Shown here: in pieces, positions 56,128-64,000 of the stretch
How the letters are laid out: the number at the start of each line of letters is the position of its first letter
Position numbering within the stretch: position 1 is the stretch's first letter
Source: Arenicellales bacterium
GTDB lineage: Bacteria > Pseudomonadota > Gammaproteobacteria > Arenicellales > JAJDZL01
Direction: 5' to 3'
Length of the DNA stretch: 64,000 bases
NCBI GenBank assembly: GCA_958295885.1
Contig: OY282380.1
Location: 1,984,001-2,048,000, forward strand
The notes under the pieces: generated by a model
What the model saw: the letters and a program-made list of their open reading frames with translations, nothing else
The model's database searches: none
What the model was told of the DNA's origin: nothing
Program-made: the position numbers and the translations under genes

Positions 56128-56505
56128 TGCTATTGGAATGGATTGGAAACAATGATCTGGCGTACTGAGGCAGCGCGCACCTGATGAATCCAGCGAGTTT
56201 CAGCAAAATTTTTTCAATCTGAAGTTTCTTGTGTCTGGACCGGTTTTCGCAGTCAGTTTGCGGAAACAGCGCGTCGGCAGATTCGGTGCACTCTGAGCAG
56301 GTTCACTCATGGAGCGGGTTCTGCGAAAACGGTGTGGGTTCTACGCAACGGTGACGAGCTTTCGCGCCAACAGCGCTCGAATTTCGAATAAGCCGATATG
56401 AATCATATGACCGTACGCAATGTGCCCAGTTGGGTTCGCCGTTGGTCGCGTTCGGGATAAATAGTCGAATTTTGGCTCACCGGCGATGACGGCAGGCGCG
56501 GCTTT
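56128..56505. other. Intergenic region with a short direct repeat
   Basis: No gene is recognised. GGGTTCTGCGAAAACGGTGT (56316-56335) is followed immediately by a diverged copy GGGTTCTACGCAACGGTGA (56336-56354). Confidence 0.45.
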
Positions 56506-56829
56506 CTAATACTGATTGATATCGTCGTTGTCTTTGGTGTTGGAGCGGGCGTAAATCTGAAGCAGCGGGACCGCAATGATCGAAAGTCCTGCAAACCAGT
56601 ATCCAACGTGCCGCCAGTGATCTAAAGCAACGAACTGGGGCAGGATGTCGTGATTTTTGAAGAACACCAGTCCTGCAACAGCCAGGCATGCGATTCCTAT
56701 TGGCAGCAGTATGTAGTTCATTCCGAAAAACAAATCAACAAGAATCAGCGCAATTGCGAGAATTACCCAAAGCTCAGTCAAGAATGCAAGGTAGTTCAAA
56801 TCCCACATCATGCGGCGATCATTTATCAC
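56506..56829 (-). CDS. NfeD-like small membrane protein, partner of SPFH protein
   Basis: 107 aa from GTG at 56829; ATG codons at 56811 and 56808 are alternatives. Three hydrophobic helices (LWVILAIALILVDLFFGMNY, ILLPIGIACLAVAGLVFF, GYWFAGLSIIAVPLLQIYA) and a short acidic tail are visible. It overlaps the end of the SPFH gene by 11 nt. This is the arrangement of the stomatin/NfeD pairs (QmcA-YbbJ type). The C-terminal OB-fold normally found in longer NfeD proteins is missing, so it is a short form. Confidence 0.65.
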   Translation of the reverse strand: MINDRRMMWDLNYLAFLTELWVILAIALILVDLFFGMNYILLPIGIACLAVAGLVFFKNHDILPQFVALDHWRHVGYWFAGLSIIAVPLLQIYARSNTKDNDDINQY

Positions 56830-57742
56830 CCAATCTATCGATCATGACTTCAAGCGATCCCAGCGCTTTGGTCACATCAGAAGGCACGATCACGGTTTTT
56901 GTATTTGAAGAAGAAGCCAGTTGACCCATCGCCTGCACCTGCTGCTTTAGAATTTCGAAATCAATGGCCGGCTGACCGTTTTCGGCAATCGCGGCGGCGA
57001 TCAGACGGGTCTGCTGAGCATTCGCCTCCGCCTTGACCCGAATCGAATAAGCATCTGCATCTGCTTGGACTTTCACTGCTTCGGCTTCCTTTTCTGCCTG
57101 ATATAACTGCGCATCTGCATCCAGCTCGACAGCGCGTTTTCTGCCTTCGGCTTCAGCGACTACCGCACGTCGCTCTCTTTCGGCATTCAACTGCTTTCGC
57201 TGTGCCGCCTTCGTTTGTTCATCTACCTTGACATCAGTAATCTCTGTCCGCGTAATTTCAATTCCCCATACCTCCGCCGCCTCTCGCAGGTTGTTGGCAA
57301 TTTCTATGTTCATTGATTCGCGGCTCGACTGAAGATGATCCAGGTCCAGCTTGCCTGCAGCAGACCGCACGATCGATGTCGCAGCGGTTTCGATTGCAAG
57401 TTCCTCGTCTCTGATTCTGTATACGGAACTCGCAGCGTCGGTAACTCGAAGAAATACCGTTGTTTCCAGAATCACTTCAACGTTGTCCTTGGTAATTACG
57501 GAAATTTCGAAATCAGACAATTGCCGCTCGAGAATGCTGACTTTGTGTCTAATCTTGTCCACATAAGGGACGATCAGATTCATACCGGCATTCAAGGTAC
57601 GCCTGTACTTGCCAAATCTTTCTACGACATGAACTTCCGACTGGGAAACCACGCGAATTCCCTTAAATACGGTGACCAAGGCAATCACTATAACGACAAT
57701 CGTTACGATACTTGCCAGTTCAAGTTCGATTGGTGGGAACAT
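56819..57742 (-). CDS. SPFH/Band 7 protein (paraslipin/QmcA-like)
   Basis: This 307-aa protein has one N-terminal membrane anchor (IVTIVVIVIALVTVFKGIRV), then the Band 7/SPFH domain starting VSQSEVHVVERFGKYRRTLN with PYVDKIRHKVSILERQLSD. A long helical region of AEAEGRKRAVELDADAQ and KAEANAQQTRLIA follows. It forms membrane-associated oligomers that organise membrane proteins and proteases. It is paired with the NfeD-like gene downstream, the standard operon partner. Confidence 0.92.
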   Translation of the reverse strand: MFPPIELELASIVTIVVIVIALVTVFKGIRVVSQSEVHVVERFGKYRRTLNAGMNLIVPYVDKIRHKVSILERQLSDFEISVITKDNVEVILETTVFLRVTDAASSVYRIRDEELAIETAATSIVRSAAGKLDLDHLQSSRESMNIEIANNLREAAEVWGIEITRTEITDVKVDEQTKAAQRKQLNAERERRAVVAEAEGRKRAVELDADAQLYQAEKEAEAVKVQADADAYSIRVKAEANAQQTRLIAAAIAENGQPAIDFEILKQQVQAMGQLASSSNTKTVIVPSDVTKALGSLEVMIDRLGDK

Positions 57743-57962
57743 AACTAACTCAATGAAATTTCAATTCGTAGACAGAAAACCATCCCAAGAATTATATTGT
57801 GTTTGTCTGAAAAATCAGGTGCGATTGATTTAACGTGGCAAAGGTCCTGCGATCTTGTTCGAATCGGCGGAATGCCGTCTCCCGCTGCCGCTTTGTCTTA
57901 TGTTACGATACACAATGCATCTGACCGCGTTCGTTCAGCTCCGGTATGTCGTCACAGGGACA

Positions 57963-59222
57963 TCAGAAGAATTGCGGCTTTGACTCAAGTTCCAGGATCT
58001 GCAAAGCAGTTTCCCGACGTCGGACGACATCGAATCTATCGTCGCAGACCATGACTTCTGCCGGTCTGGGTCGAGTATTGTAATTCGAAGACATGACGGC
58101 GCCGTACGCGCCTGCATTGCAAACTGCGACGAAGTCACCTTGACGAATAGAGAGTTGGCGATCTTTCCCCAAAAAATCGCCGGATTCACAAACCGGACCT
58201 ACCACATCGTACAGTTTCGGGTTTTCATCCGCCCGAATTAGCAGCGGTTTAATCTCCATCCAGGCATCATAAAGAGCGGGACGCAATAAATCGTTCATGG
58301 CGCCGTCGACAATCGCAAATGACTTTTCGGTGGAATTTTTCAGGTATTCGATTTTCGTTACGAGCACGCCAGCATTTGCAGTTATCGAGCGGCCTGGTTC
58401 AATCGAAATTGAAAATAACCAGTTGCGTCGACCTAATACTTCCAGGATTGAAGCACAGTACTCCGAAATTGATGGTGGACATTCGTCCCGATAGCGAACG
58501 CCCAATCCACCTCCAAGATCTAAATGTTGAATCTCGACACCTTCTTCAGCCAGTTCTTCTGCAAGATCGATAATTCGTTCAAGCGCGGCGATGATGGGAT
58601 CAAGTGAAGTCATTTGAGATCCAATATGCACGGCAATTCCGACAATTTCCAGGTTTTCATTCTCTGCCGCAGCACGAAATATTCGTTTGGCTGAACGAAA
58701 TGGAACACCAAACTTATTTGTTTTGAGTCCGGTCGAAATATGCGGATGAGTCCGAGCGTCCACGTCTGGATTGACGCGAACGCTGATTCTTGCGGTTGCG
58801 CCCAACTCCTGAGCGATTTGGCAGATGCGCTCAAATTCGGCTTCCGACTCAATGTTCAGTGAAAACAGATTGTTTTTCAGTGCCAGTCGAATTTCATCCG
58901 ATGATTTGCCGACACCGGAAAATATTGTTCGTGTTGGGTCCCCACCGGCGTGGAGCACTCGTTCCAGCTCGCCCCCTGAAACGATGTCAAAACCCGATCC
59001 GAGATTCGCCAGCAGTGCCAGAACGCCGAGATTGGAATTGGATTTGACGGAGTAAAATATTTGGGCGCGATGGCCCTTCATTCCATGGCTGAATTCAAGC
59101 CAGTTATGTCGAATGGCGGAGCTGGAATAGACGTAGCAGGGTGTTCCTGCGGCTGCAGCAATTCTCAGCAGCGGTACATTTTCGGCGTACAGCTGATCGT
59201 TTCGATATTGGAAGCAGTCCAT
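57963..59222 (-). CDS. lysA: Diaminopimelate decarboxylase
   Basis: This 419-aa PLP enzyme carries out the last step of lysine synthesis, from meso-diaminopimelate. PLP Lys is in FYSVKSNSNLGVL. Other motifs are AVHIGSQ, LDLGGGLGVRY, SIEPGRSITANAGVLVTKIE, PVCESGDFLGKD (substrate Cys and Glu) and NAGAYGAVMSSNYNTRPRP. The ATG directly follows the stop of lptM. This order is common in Pseudomonas and relatives. Confidence 0.95.
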   Translation of the reverse strand: MDCFQYRNDQLYAENVPLLRIAAAAGTPCYVYSSSAIRHNWLEFSHGMKGHRAQIFYSVKSNSNLGVLALLANLGSGFDIVSGGELERVLHAGGDPTRTIFSGVGKSSDEIRLALKNNLFSLNIESEAEFERICQIAQELGATARISVRVNPDVDARTHPHISTGLKTNKFGVPFRSAKRIFRAAAENENLEIVGIAVHIGSQMTSLDPIIAALERIIDLAEELAEEGVEIQHLDLGGGLGVRYRDECPPSISEYCASILEVLGRRNWLFSISIEPGRSITANAGVLVTKIEYLKNSTEKSFAIVDGAMNDLLRPALYDAWMEIKPLLIRADENPKLYDVVGPVCESGDFLGKDRQLSIRQGDFVAVCNAGAYGAVMSSNYNTRPRPAEVMVCDDRFDVVRRRETALQILELESKPQFF

Positions 59223-59381
59223 TTAGGCAAGGAAACCGAAATGCTCAATTTCAGTCGCATTGACTGCAGAGGCTGTGGCGGCAGGTCGGTCTAAAGGGCC
59301 CTTGTTGCCACAGCCTGAGACCGCGATGACGAACGTTGCAATGACTGCGAAGGACAATAGTTTTCTTACTGAATTTTTCAT
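59223..59381 (-). CDS. lptM: Small lipoprotein LptM (LppL/YifL-like)
   Basis: This 52-aa protein is encoded immediately upstream of lysA. It begins MKNSVRKLLSFAVIATFVIA and has the lipobox VSGC followed by GNKGPLDRP. That sequence is characteristic of LptM, a lipid-modified periplasmic protein that helps LptD assemble in the outer membrane. The gene's place between argH and lysA supports the call. It is easily missed because of its size. Confidence 0.88.
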   Translation of the reverse strand: MKNSVRKLLSFAVIATFVIAVSGCGNKGPLDRPAATASAVNATEIEHFGFLA

Positions 59382-59411
59382 GGCTTGAATTTCCATCAGG
59401 TGTGTAGCAAA

Positions 59412-60806
59412 TTAGATCATCTCACTTAGTCGCCGTCTACCTTCCTGCACCGCTGTTTTTACCTGCTCTGGTGCAGTTCCTCCGATGTGATTGCGTGCCG
59501 CAACCGAGGTTTCAGGCAGCAGGCAGTTCAGCGCGCCCGCATCGAACGAAGGGTGAAACGACTGCAAGTCGGCAAGAGATAATGATTCCAGATTACTGGA
59601 TTGGTTGAGACAGTGCCGAACAATCTGACCAATGGCATGATGCGCCTCCCGAAACGGAACGCCTTTGGAAACCAAGTAGTCTGCCAGATCGGTGGCGGTG
59701 GAAAATCCATCCGACGCGGCCTGCCTCATTCGAGGTCGGCAGGGTTCGATGTTCAGCAGCATCTCATGCATCATCCTGATACAGGTCAGCGTTGTATCAA
59801 GCGAATCAAACAACGACTCTTTGTCTTCCTGATTGTCTCGATTGTAAGCGAGAGGCTGTGCTTTCATGAGGACGAGCAGTGCCTGCAGGCTGCCGATCGC
59901 CCGCGCGCTCTTTCCACGCACCAACTCTGCGATGTCCGGATTTTTCTTCTGCGGCATGATGCTTGATCCAGTTGTGAACCGATCGGAAATTCTGATGAAT
60001 CGATAAGCCTCGCAGGCCCACAATACGATCTCTTCGCCAAAACGAGACAAATGGACCATGGTTAAAGCTGCATGTGCAGCGGTTTCAATCGCAAAATCTC
60101 GATCGGATACAGCGTCGAGCGAGTTTCGGCATACGCCATCAAATCCAAGCTCTTGAGCGCTCATCGCGCGGTCAATTGGAAAGCCGGTTCCAGCCAAAGC
60201 CGCCGCTCCCAACGGGGACTGATTGATCCTTTTTCTGGCATCCAGAAATCGCTGGTGATCCCGATGGAGCATCTCGAACCAGGCCATCAGATGATGTCCA
60301 AAGGTAATGGGCTGGGCAATTTGCAAGTGAGTGTAACCTGGCATGATGGTTTCAGCTTCATCTGCTGCCTTTTCTAGAATTGCCAGCTGAAAATCAGTCA
60401 GTTCCTGCACGATCGCGTCGACTGCCGCTCGCACATACAGCCGCAGATCAGTGGCAACCTGATCATTTCGAGAACGACCGGTGTGGAGTTTTTTTCCAGC
60501 ATTTCCGATTTTTTCCGTCAGTCGCTGCTCGATGTTCATATGAACGTCTTCCAGCTCTACGGACCATTCGAAAGCATCGGCCTCGATTTCGTTCTGAATT
60601 TCCTGCAATCCTTCAATGATCGAGCTGAGCTCTGAATTTGAAAGAATTCCAATTCGATTCAGCATCCGCGCATGTGCCATTGATCCAGCAATATCCTGCT
60701 CATACAGTCTCTTGTCAAAGTGTACGGACGCACTGAATTCCTCAACCGCAGCTGCCGTCGGCTGTTCGAATCGCCCCGCCCAAAGTTTTTGTTTATATTC
60801 GTTCAT
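59412..60806 (-). CDS. argH: Argininosuccinate lyase
   Basis: This 464-aa cytoplasmic enzyme splits argininosuccinate into arginine and fumarate. Family blocks are LWAGRFEQPTAAAVEEFSAS, LHTGRSRNDQVATDLRLY, GYTHLQIAQPITFGHH and the signature TGSSIMPQKKNPDIAELVRG. The length is normal. It is transcribed divergently from hemC across 230 bp, and lptM and lysA follow it in the same direction. Confidence 0.97.
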   Translation of the reverse strand: MNEYKQKLWAGRFEQPTAAAVEEFSASVHFDKRLYEQDIAGSMAHARMLNRIGILSNSELSSIIEGLQEIQNEIEADAFEWSVELEDVHMNIEQRLTEKIGNAGKKLHTGRSRNDQVATDLRLYVRAAVDAIVQELTDFQLAILEKAADEAETIMPGYTHLQIAQPITFGHHLMAWFEMLHRDHQRFLDARKRINQSPLGAAALAGTGFPIDRAMSAQELGFDGVCRNSLDAVSDRDFAIETAAHAALTMVHLSRFGEEIVLWACEAYRFIRISDRFTTGSSIMPQKKNPDIAELVRGKSARAIGSLQALLVLMKAQPLAYNRDNQEDKESLFDSLDTTLTCIRMMHEMLLNIEPCRPRMRQAASDGFSTATDLADYLVSKGVPFREAHHAIGQIVRHCLNQSSNLESLSLADLQSFHPSFDAGALNCLLPETSVAARNHIGGTAPEQVKTAVQEGRRRLSEMI

Positions 60807-61044
60807 GATGGGGGAAAAGGCCGTATAAGACGACCTTCACTGCTGAGTTGACTCCTTGGCACATGAATATGGAGTATAAAATGACAATTATAATGTTAGC
60901 ATTGAACTTTGAGCTATTTGAATACCATAGAACCAGCTGATCAAGTCAATCAGACTTTCTGGATCAGTTGATTAATTCTGACATGTTTTGATGACTTTGA
61001 ATACAGTGTTTCTGTCTACCTGGCGAATTTGAAGATTGATTGCG

Positions 61045-61962
61045 ATGCCAGTCACTCGAATTGGTACTAGAGGCAGCGATCTTGCACTATGGCAGGCGCG
61101 TTATGTTGCCTCGTTGCTAGTGCAGCAGGATCCAAGCCTTCAAGTTGAAATCATCCCGATCAAGACTGAGGGAGATCGACGTTTGGACGTGACGCTATCT
61201 GAACTCGGTGGCAAGGGACTGTTCATCAAAGAACTTGAACAGGCACTGTTAGACGATCGAATAGATTTGGCCGTTCATTCGATGAAAGATGTGACGGTAA
61301 ATCTCGATTCAGAGTTTAGCATTCCAGTCATTTTGGAAAGAGCTAACCCCTTTGACGCATTTGTTTCAAACAAGCATCAATCCGTCGGTGCATTGCCGCC
61401 CGATGCATCCATCGGAACCTGCAGTCTGCGACGGCAGTGTCAGCTGCTGCAAACCAATCCCGACCTCAATTTTGTCGTACTTCGAGGCAATGTTCGGACT
61501 CGGCTCAACAAACTCGACCAGGGTCAGTTTGATGCTACGATCCTTGCGGTTTCCGGGCTCCGGCGTTTAGGTCTGGATCAGCGAGTAACGGAAGTTTTGT
61601 CGGAATCACCGCATATTCCTTCTCCAGGTCAAGGCGCTCTTGGGGTGGAATGCCGGTCCGATGATGCTGCCAGCCAGAAACTTGTTGCGCCGCTCAATCA
61701 CCTGCAGAGTTTTTGGTCGGTTTGTGCAGAACGATTGGCAAATCGAGAATTAGGAGGAAACTGTCATGTGCCTCTCGGCATTCTCGCGACGATCGGTGGC
61801 GAACACATTTACATGGTTGCCGCTTTAGGAACACCGGATGGAAGCCAGTTTCTGGCCGCTCAGAAATCCGGCGGTGTTGCCGACTACCAAGAAGTGGCGC
61901 GGTCCATTGCAGTGTCTCTGCGCCAGCAGGGCGCACAGGAGATCTTAGATGCGTTTGCCTGA
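61045..61962 (+). CDS. hemC: Hydroxymethylbilane synthase (porphobilinogen deaminase)
   Basis: About 305 aa from the ATG at 61045; a TTG at 61036 is also in frame. It joins four porphobilinogen units in haem synthesis. Motifs are IGTRGSDLALWQARYV, IKTEGDRRLDVTLSELGGKG, AVHSMKDVTV and the dipyrromethane cofactor Cys in ELGGNCHVPLGI. Its end overlaps the start of hemD by 14 nt. Confidence 0.96.
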   Translation: MPVTRIGTRGSDLALWQARYVASLLVQQDPSLQVEIIPIKTEGDRRLDVTLSELGGKGLFIKELEQALLDDRIDLAVHSMKDVTVNLDSEFSIPVILERANPFDAFVSNKHQSVGALPPDASIGTCSLRRQCQLLQTNPDLNFVVLRGNVRTRLNKLDQGQFDATILAVSGLRRLGLDQRVTEVLSESPHIPSPGQGALGVECRSDDAASQKLVAPLNHLQSFWSVCAERLANRELGGNCHVPLGILATIGGEHIYMVAALGTPDGSQFLAAQKSGGVADYQEVARSIAVSLRQQGAQEILDAFA

Positions 61963-62749
61963 TCCGGTCAGCTGTAAATCAGGTTCACTGAATGCAGTTC
62001 GAATTCTCAATACGCGACCGGCGGAATTCAGTCAGTATTTCGTTCAGCAGGTTGAACAAAGCGGCGGAAAAGTCGTTGGCCTGCCGACGATTGAAATTGA
62101 GTTCACTGCAGACTCGCAGGAAATCGCTCGCATTCTGTCTCCGGCAGAATCTTTCGACTGGGCTGTATTTTCCAGTCAAAATGCAGTGTTGTCGGTATTG
62201 GATTGCATGAAGTCCATTGGGCTGAGTTGGCCTTCGCACATAAAGTGTGCTGCAGTCGGGCCAAAAACTGCTAAATTAGTGAATCATGTTTTCGAGCAGG
62301 ACCTGGTACTTTCACCGACGGAACGCTATGGTGCGCAAGGCCTGCTTGACATGAACGAGATGCAGCATGTGCAAAGTTCCAGAATTGTCGTATTTGACGG
62401 TGGGAAAGGAACGGGAATTCTAATGCGTGAATTGCCTGCGCGATGCAACGAAGTGGTTCATCAAACGGTATATTCCCGCAACCTGCCAAATGTTGATATT
62501 GAACCGGTCGCAAAGCTGATTCGCGATCAATCGATTCATTTTATCCTGATCACCAGCGTGAATGGCGGCTCAAATCTGTTTCAACTGCTGGGCGCCCAAC
62601 TGTCAAATGAACTGAAACATTCAACTTTCGTCGTATACAGTGCAAGAATTGCGGAGTATCTCAAGCAGCAAGGCTGTTCAAAAGTTTTGGTTCCAGCCTT
62701 CGCCTCAGACGATTCAGTCATCGGTCTAATTGAAAGATACAGTATATAG
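61949..62749 (+). CDS. hemD: Uroporphyrinogen-III synthase
   Basis: 266 aa from the ATG at 61949 inside hemC; the family-like part begins about residue 16 (NAVRILNTRPAEFSQYFV). It cyclises hydroxymethylbilane to uroporphyrinogen III. Two alternating domains are visible with DWAVFSSQNAVLSVLD, ERYGAQGLL and ILITSVNGGSNLFQLL. HemD sequences are poorly conserved, so position between hemC and hemX is strong support. Confidence 0.9.
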   Translation: MRLPDPVSCKSGSLNAVRILNTRPAEFSQYFVQQVEQSGGKVVGLPTIEIEFTADSQEIARILSPAESFDWAVFSSQNAVLSVLDCMKSIGLSWPSHIKCAAVGPKTAKLVNHVFEQDLVLSPTERYGAQGLLDMNEMQHVQSSRIVVFDGGKGTGILMRELPARCNEVVHQTVYSRNLPNVDIEPVAKLIRDQSIHFILITSVNGGSNLFQLLGAQLSNELKHSTFVVYSARIAEYLKQQGCSKVLVPAFASDDSVIGLIERYSI

Positions 62750-62810
62750 AGTGTAATGACGGTCTGTAATTTACATTTATTCGTTGACAGGTAGCTGACC
62801 CGAAAGCACC

Positions 62811-63920
62811 ATGAACGAAAAGTCGAACCCTTCAAGTGCAGCCGACTCCCGATCTTCCGGGCTGGTAAAGTGGTTGATTGGGATCGCACTATTGATTTCC
62901 TCACTGGCCGCGGGTGGGGTAGGATACATGTACTATCGTTATGAGATGGTTCTCGGACCCAAGTTGGCGGCTGAAAAAGCTGCAGCTGACCAATTCAATA
63001 CTCAGATTCAGAATCTGCAGAATCGCGATGCTGAATTTGAAGCGCGGTTGGCAATTCAGAAAGAGGAATTCACGGAAGGCATTGAGAAGCAAGTTGCAAA
63101 CTTAGCAGAAGTGGAGAATATAGTCCGAAGCAACAACGAAGCATTCCAGATTCAATTTGAAAAGTTGATGGAGTCCACTGCAGTTTCCTTTCAAGAATCA
63201 AAACAGGGCATGGACAGCTTGATTCTTGAAGAATTGGTCTTTTTACTGTCGATCGCTGAATCGCGGCTGAAGAACACAGGTGACTTGCAGTCTGCCATCA
63301 AACTCAGACAGGTTGCACGTGATCAGCTGGCACTCAGTTCTGACCCAAGGGTGATACCAGTTCGCAATACGATTGATGAAGAAATATCACAGCTGAGCGC
63401 AGTGGAATCCGTCAATGTAACGGACATCGCCAAGCAGATTCTGACGCTTGCAGAGGTAGCATCGACTCTGCCTTTCAAGGAACCTTTCAAAGAAAAAGAG
63501 ACTGAGTCGCAGTCTGCCGAGACTCCGGTCAATGGAGACGAAGACATGAGTGCGTTAGAATCCGCAGCTTGGGAAATTTTTGCAGATTTTAAATCGCTCA
63601 TCAAGATTCAGAAGGTTGATGATGACGCGGCGCTGCTCCCAAGTCCCGAACAAAAAGCCTCTTTAGTCGAAAACATGCGGCAGTCACTGCTGGCGGCGCA
63701 GCTGGCTGTGCTGCACAACCAGACTGACGTATTCCGTGAAAACCTCGGTTACGTTCAGAACTTGCTGGATAAGTATTTTTTATCTGGTTCTTCAGAGGTT
63801 GTGGCTTTCTCAAAATCCCTGCGAGATCTATCCAAAATCGACTTTCAGACTAATATCCCCAACGTTTCAGCTTCGCTGGAGCAGCTTCGGCTGATCCAAA
63901 CTACAGATCTTGCCCGATAA
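62811..63920 (+). CDS. hemX: HemX-like protein
   Basis: This 369-aa protein has a polar N-terminus, one membrane segment (WLIGIALLISSLAAGGVGYM), a long coiled coil (residues about 50-130) and a helical C-terminal domain with LILEELVFLLSIAESRLKNT. This layout is HemX, annotated as uroporphyrinogen-III C-methyltransferase-like but lacking a methyltransferase fold in this form. Its exact role is unclear. It sits between hemD and hemY as in many gammaproteobacteria. Confidence 0.88.
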   Translation: MNEKSNPSSAADSRSSGLVKWLIGIALLISSLAAGGVGYMYYRYEMVLGPKLAAEKAAADQFNTQIQNLQNRDAEFEARLAIQKEEFTEGIEKQVANLAEVENIVRSNNEAFQIQFEKLMESTAVSFQESKQGMDSLILEELVFLLSIAESRLKNTGDLQSAIKLRQVARDQLALSSDPRVIPVRNTIDEEISQLSAVESVNVTDIAKQILTLAEVASTLPFKEPFKEKETESQSAETPVNGDEDMSALESAAWEIFADFKSLIKIQKVDDDAALLPSPEQKASLVENMRQSLLAAQLAVLHNQTDVFRENLGYVQNLLDKYFLSGSSEVVAFSKSLRDLSKIDFQTNIPNVSASLEQLRLIQTTDLAR

Positions 63921-63923
63921 TCG

Positions 63924-64000
63924 ATGCTTTACCTGATTTTGTTGGCTCTGATCACCGTAGTGGTTTCGATGATAACGACCTATTTGTTGGGTGATCCTGG
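63924..64000 (+). CDS. hemY: HemY-like protein, 5' end only
   Basis: The frame opens at ATG 63924, three bases after the hemX stop, and encodes MLYLILLALITVVVSMITTY then LLGDPG before the window ends. The start with one hydrophobic helix and the DPG motif fits HemY, a tetratricopeptide-like membrane protein of the hem operon. Only 25 codons are visible. Confidence 0.75.
   Translation, partial: MLYLILLALITVVVSMITTYLLGDP

Noticed and set aside
57797-58054. Open frame after lysA as a dapF candidate
   Set aside because: None of the diaminopimelate epimerase motifs is present, and most of the frame overlaps lysA antisense.
60922-60970. CTGATC/GATCAG repeats between argH and hemC as a terminator
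   Set aside because: The arms are short, the spacing is long and both genes are transcribed away from it.

Overview
The window looks like chromosome from an uncultured, probably marine or host-associated gammaproteobacterium. The best evidence is the right end, where lysA, the small lipoprotein gene lptM and argH sit next to hemC-hemD-hemX-hemY, an arrangement typical of Gammaproteobacteria. Base composition is moderate, TTG and GTG starts are common, and there is no rRNA or convincing tRNA. At least eleven broken genes or fragments lie among intact catabolic operons, so part of the region is an eroding accessory segment. This suggests relaxed selection, but a host-associated lifestyle is only an inference.

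Left part (1-21.6 kb): a Fic-domain protein, a lone molybdenum hydroxylase large subunit, an outer-membrane barrel protein, a broken AAA ATPase, a transposase remnant, a fumarylacetoacetate-hydrolase-family enzyme, pdxJ with a TauD-like dioxygenase, a dienoyl-CoA-reductase-like SDR facing a malonyl-CoA synthetase, and an ArsC-like enzyme. Next comes a gene-poor stretch (15.7-21.6 kb) with three copies, two of them decayed, of a small coiled-coil membrane-anchor gene. The intact copy has ten 21-bp repeats and a strikingly structured leader. A secreted hypothetical protein and a stub of a phosphonate-type solute-binding protein are also here.

Middle (21.6-47 kb): a purine catabolism and uptake locus. 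puuD (membrane urate oxidase), uraH, xdhA, xdhB, xdhC and a BMP-type nucleoside/purine ABC transporter (ATPase and two permeases) form one tightly packed operon converting hypoxanthine/xanthine to urate and then to 5-hydroxyisourate and OHCU. The matching solute-binding protein and an intact guanine deaminase lie 12 kb downstream. Between them are a graveyard (Cache-domain gene, second guaD, aspartoacylase-family gene, all broken), a glnT-type glutamine synthetase homologue, a dead MetX-like gene, a DUF2520 protein, an alanine/glycine:Na+ symporter, a universal stress protein and an intact IS1634-type element.

Right-middle (46-56 kb): a HAD hydrolase and a Cys/Met-type PLP enzyme, then a divergent module for methylated amines. 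One arm has a DAO-type flavoprotein and a DgcA/trimethylamine-dehydrogenase-like flavoprotein; the other has a non-pyrrolysine MttB-family methyltransferase, a dimethylglycine-dehydrogenase-like FAD/folate protein and an AhpD-like gene split by a GA dinucleotide. A likely role is stepwise demethylation of betaine-like compounds with one-carbon units passed to tetrahydrofolate.

Right end (56.5-64 kb): an NfeD-like/stomatin pair, lysA-lptM-argH, and divergent hemCDX with the first codons of hemY. This is ordinary core chromosome.
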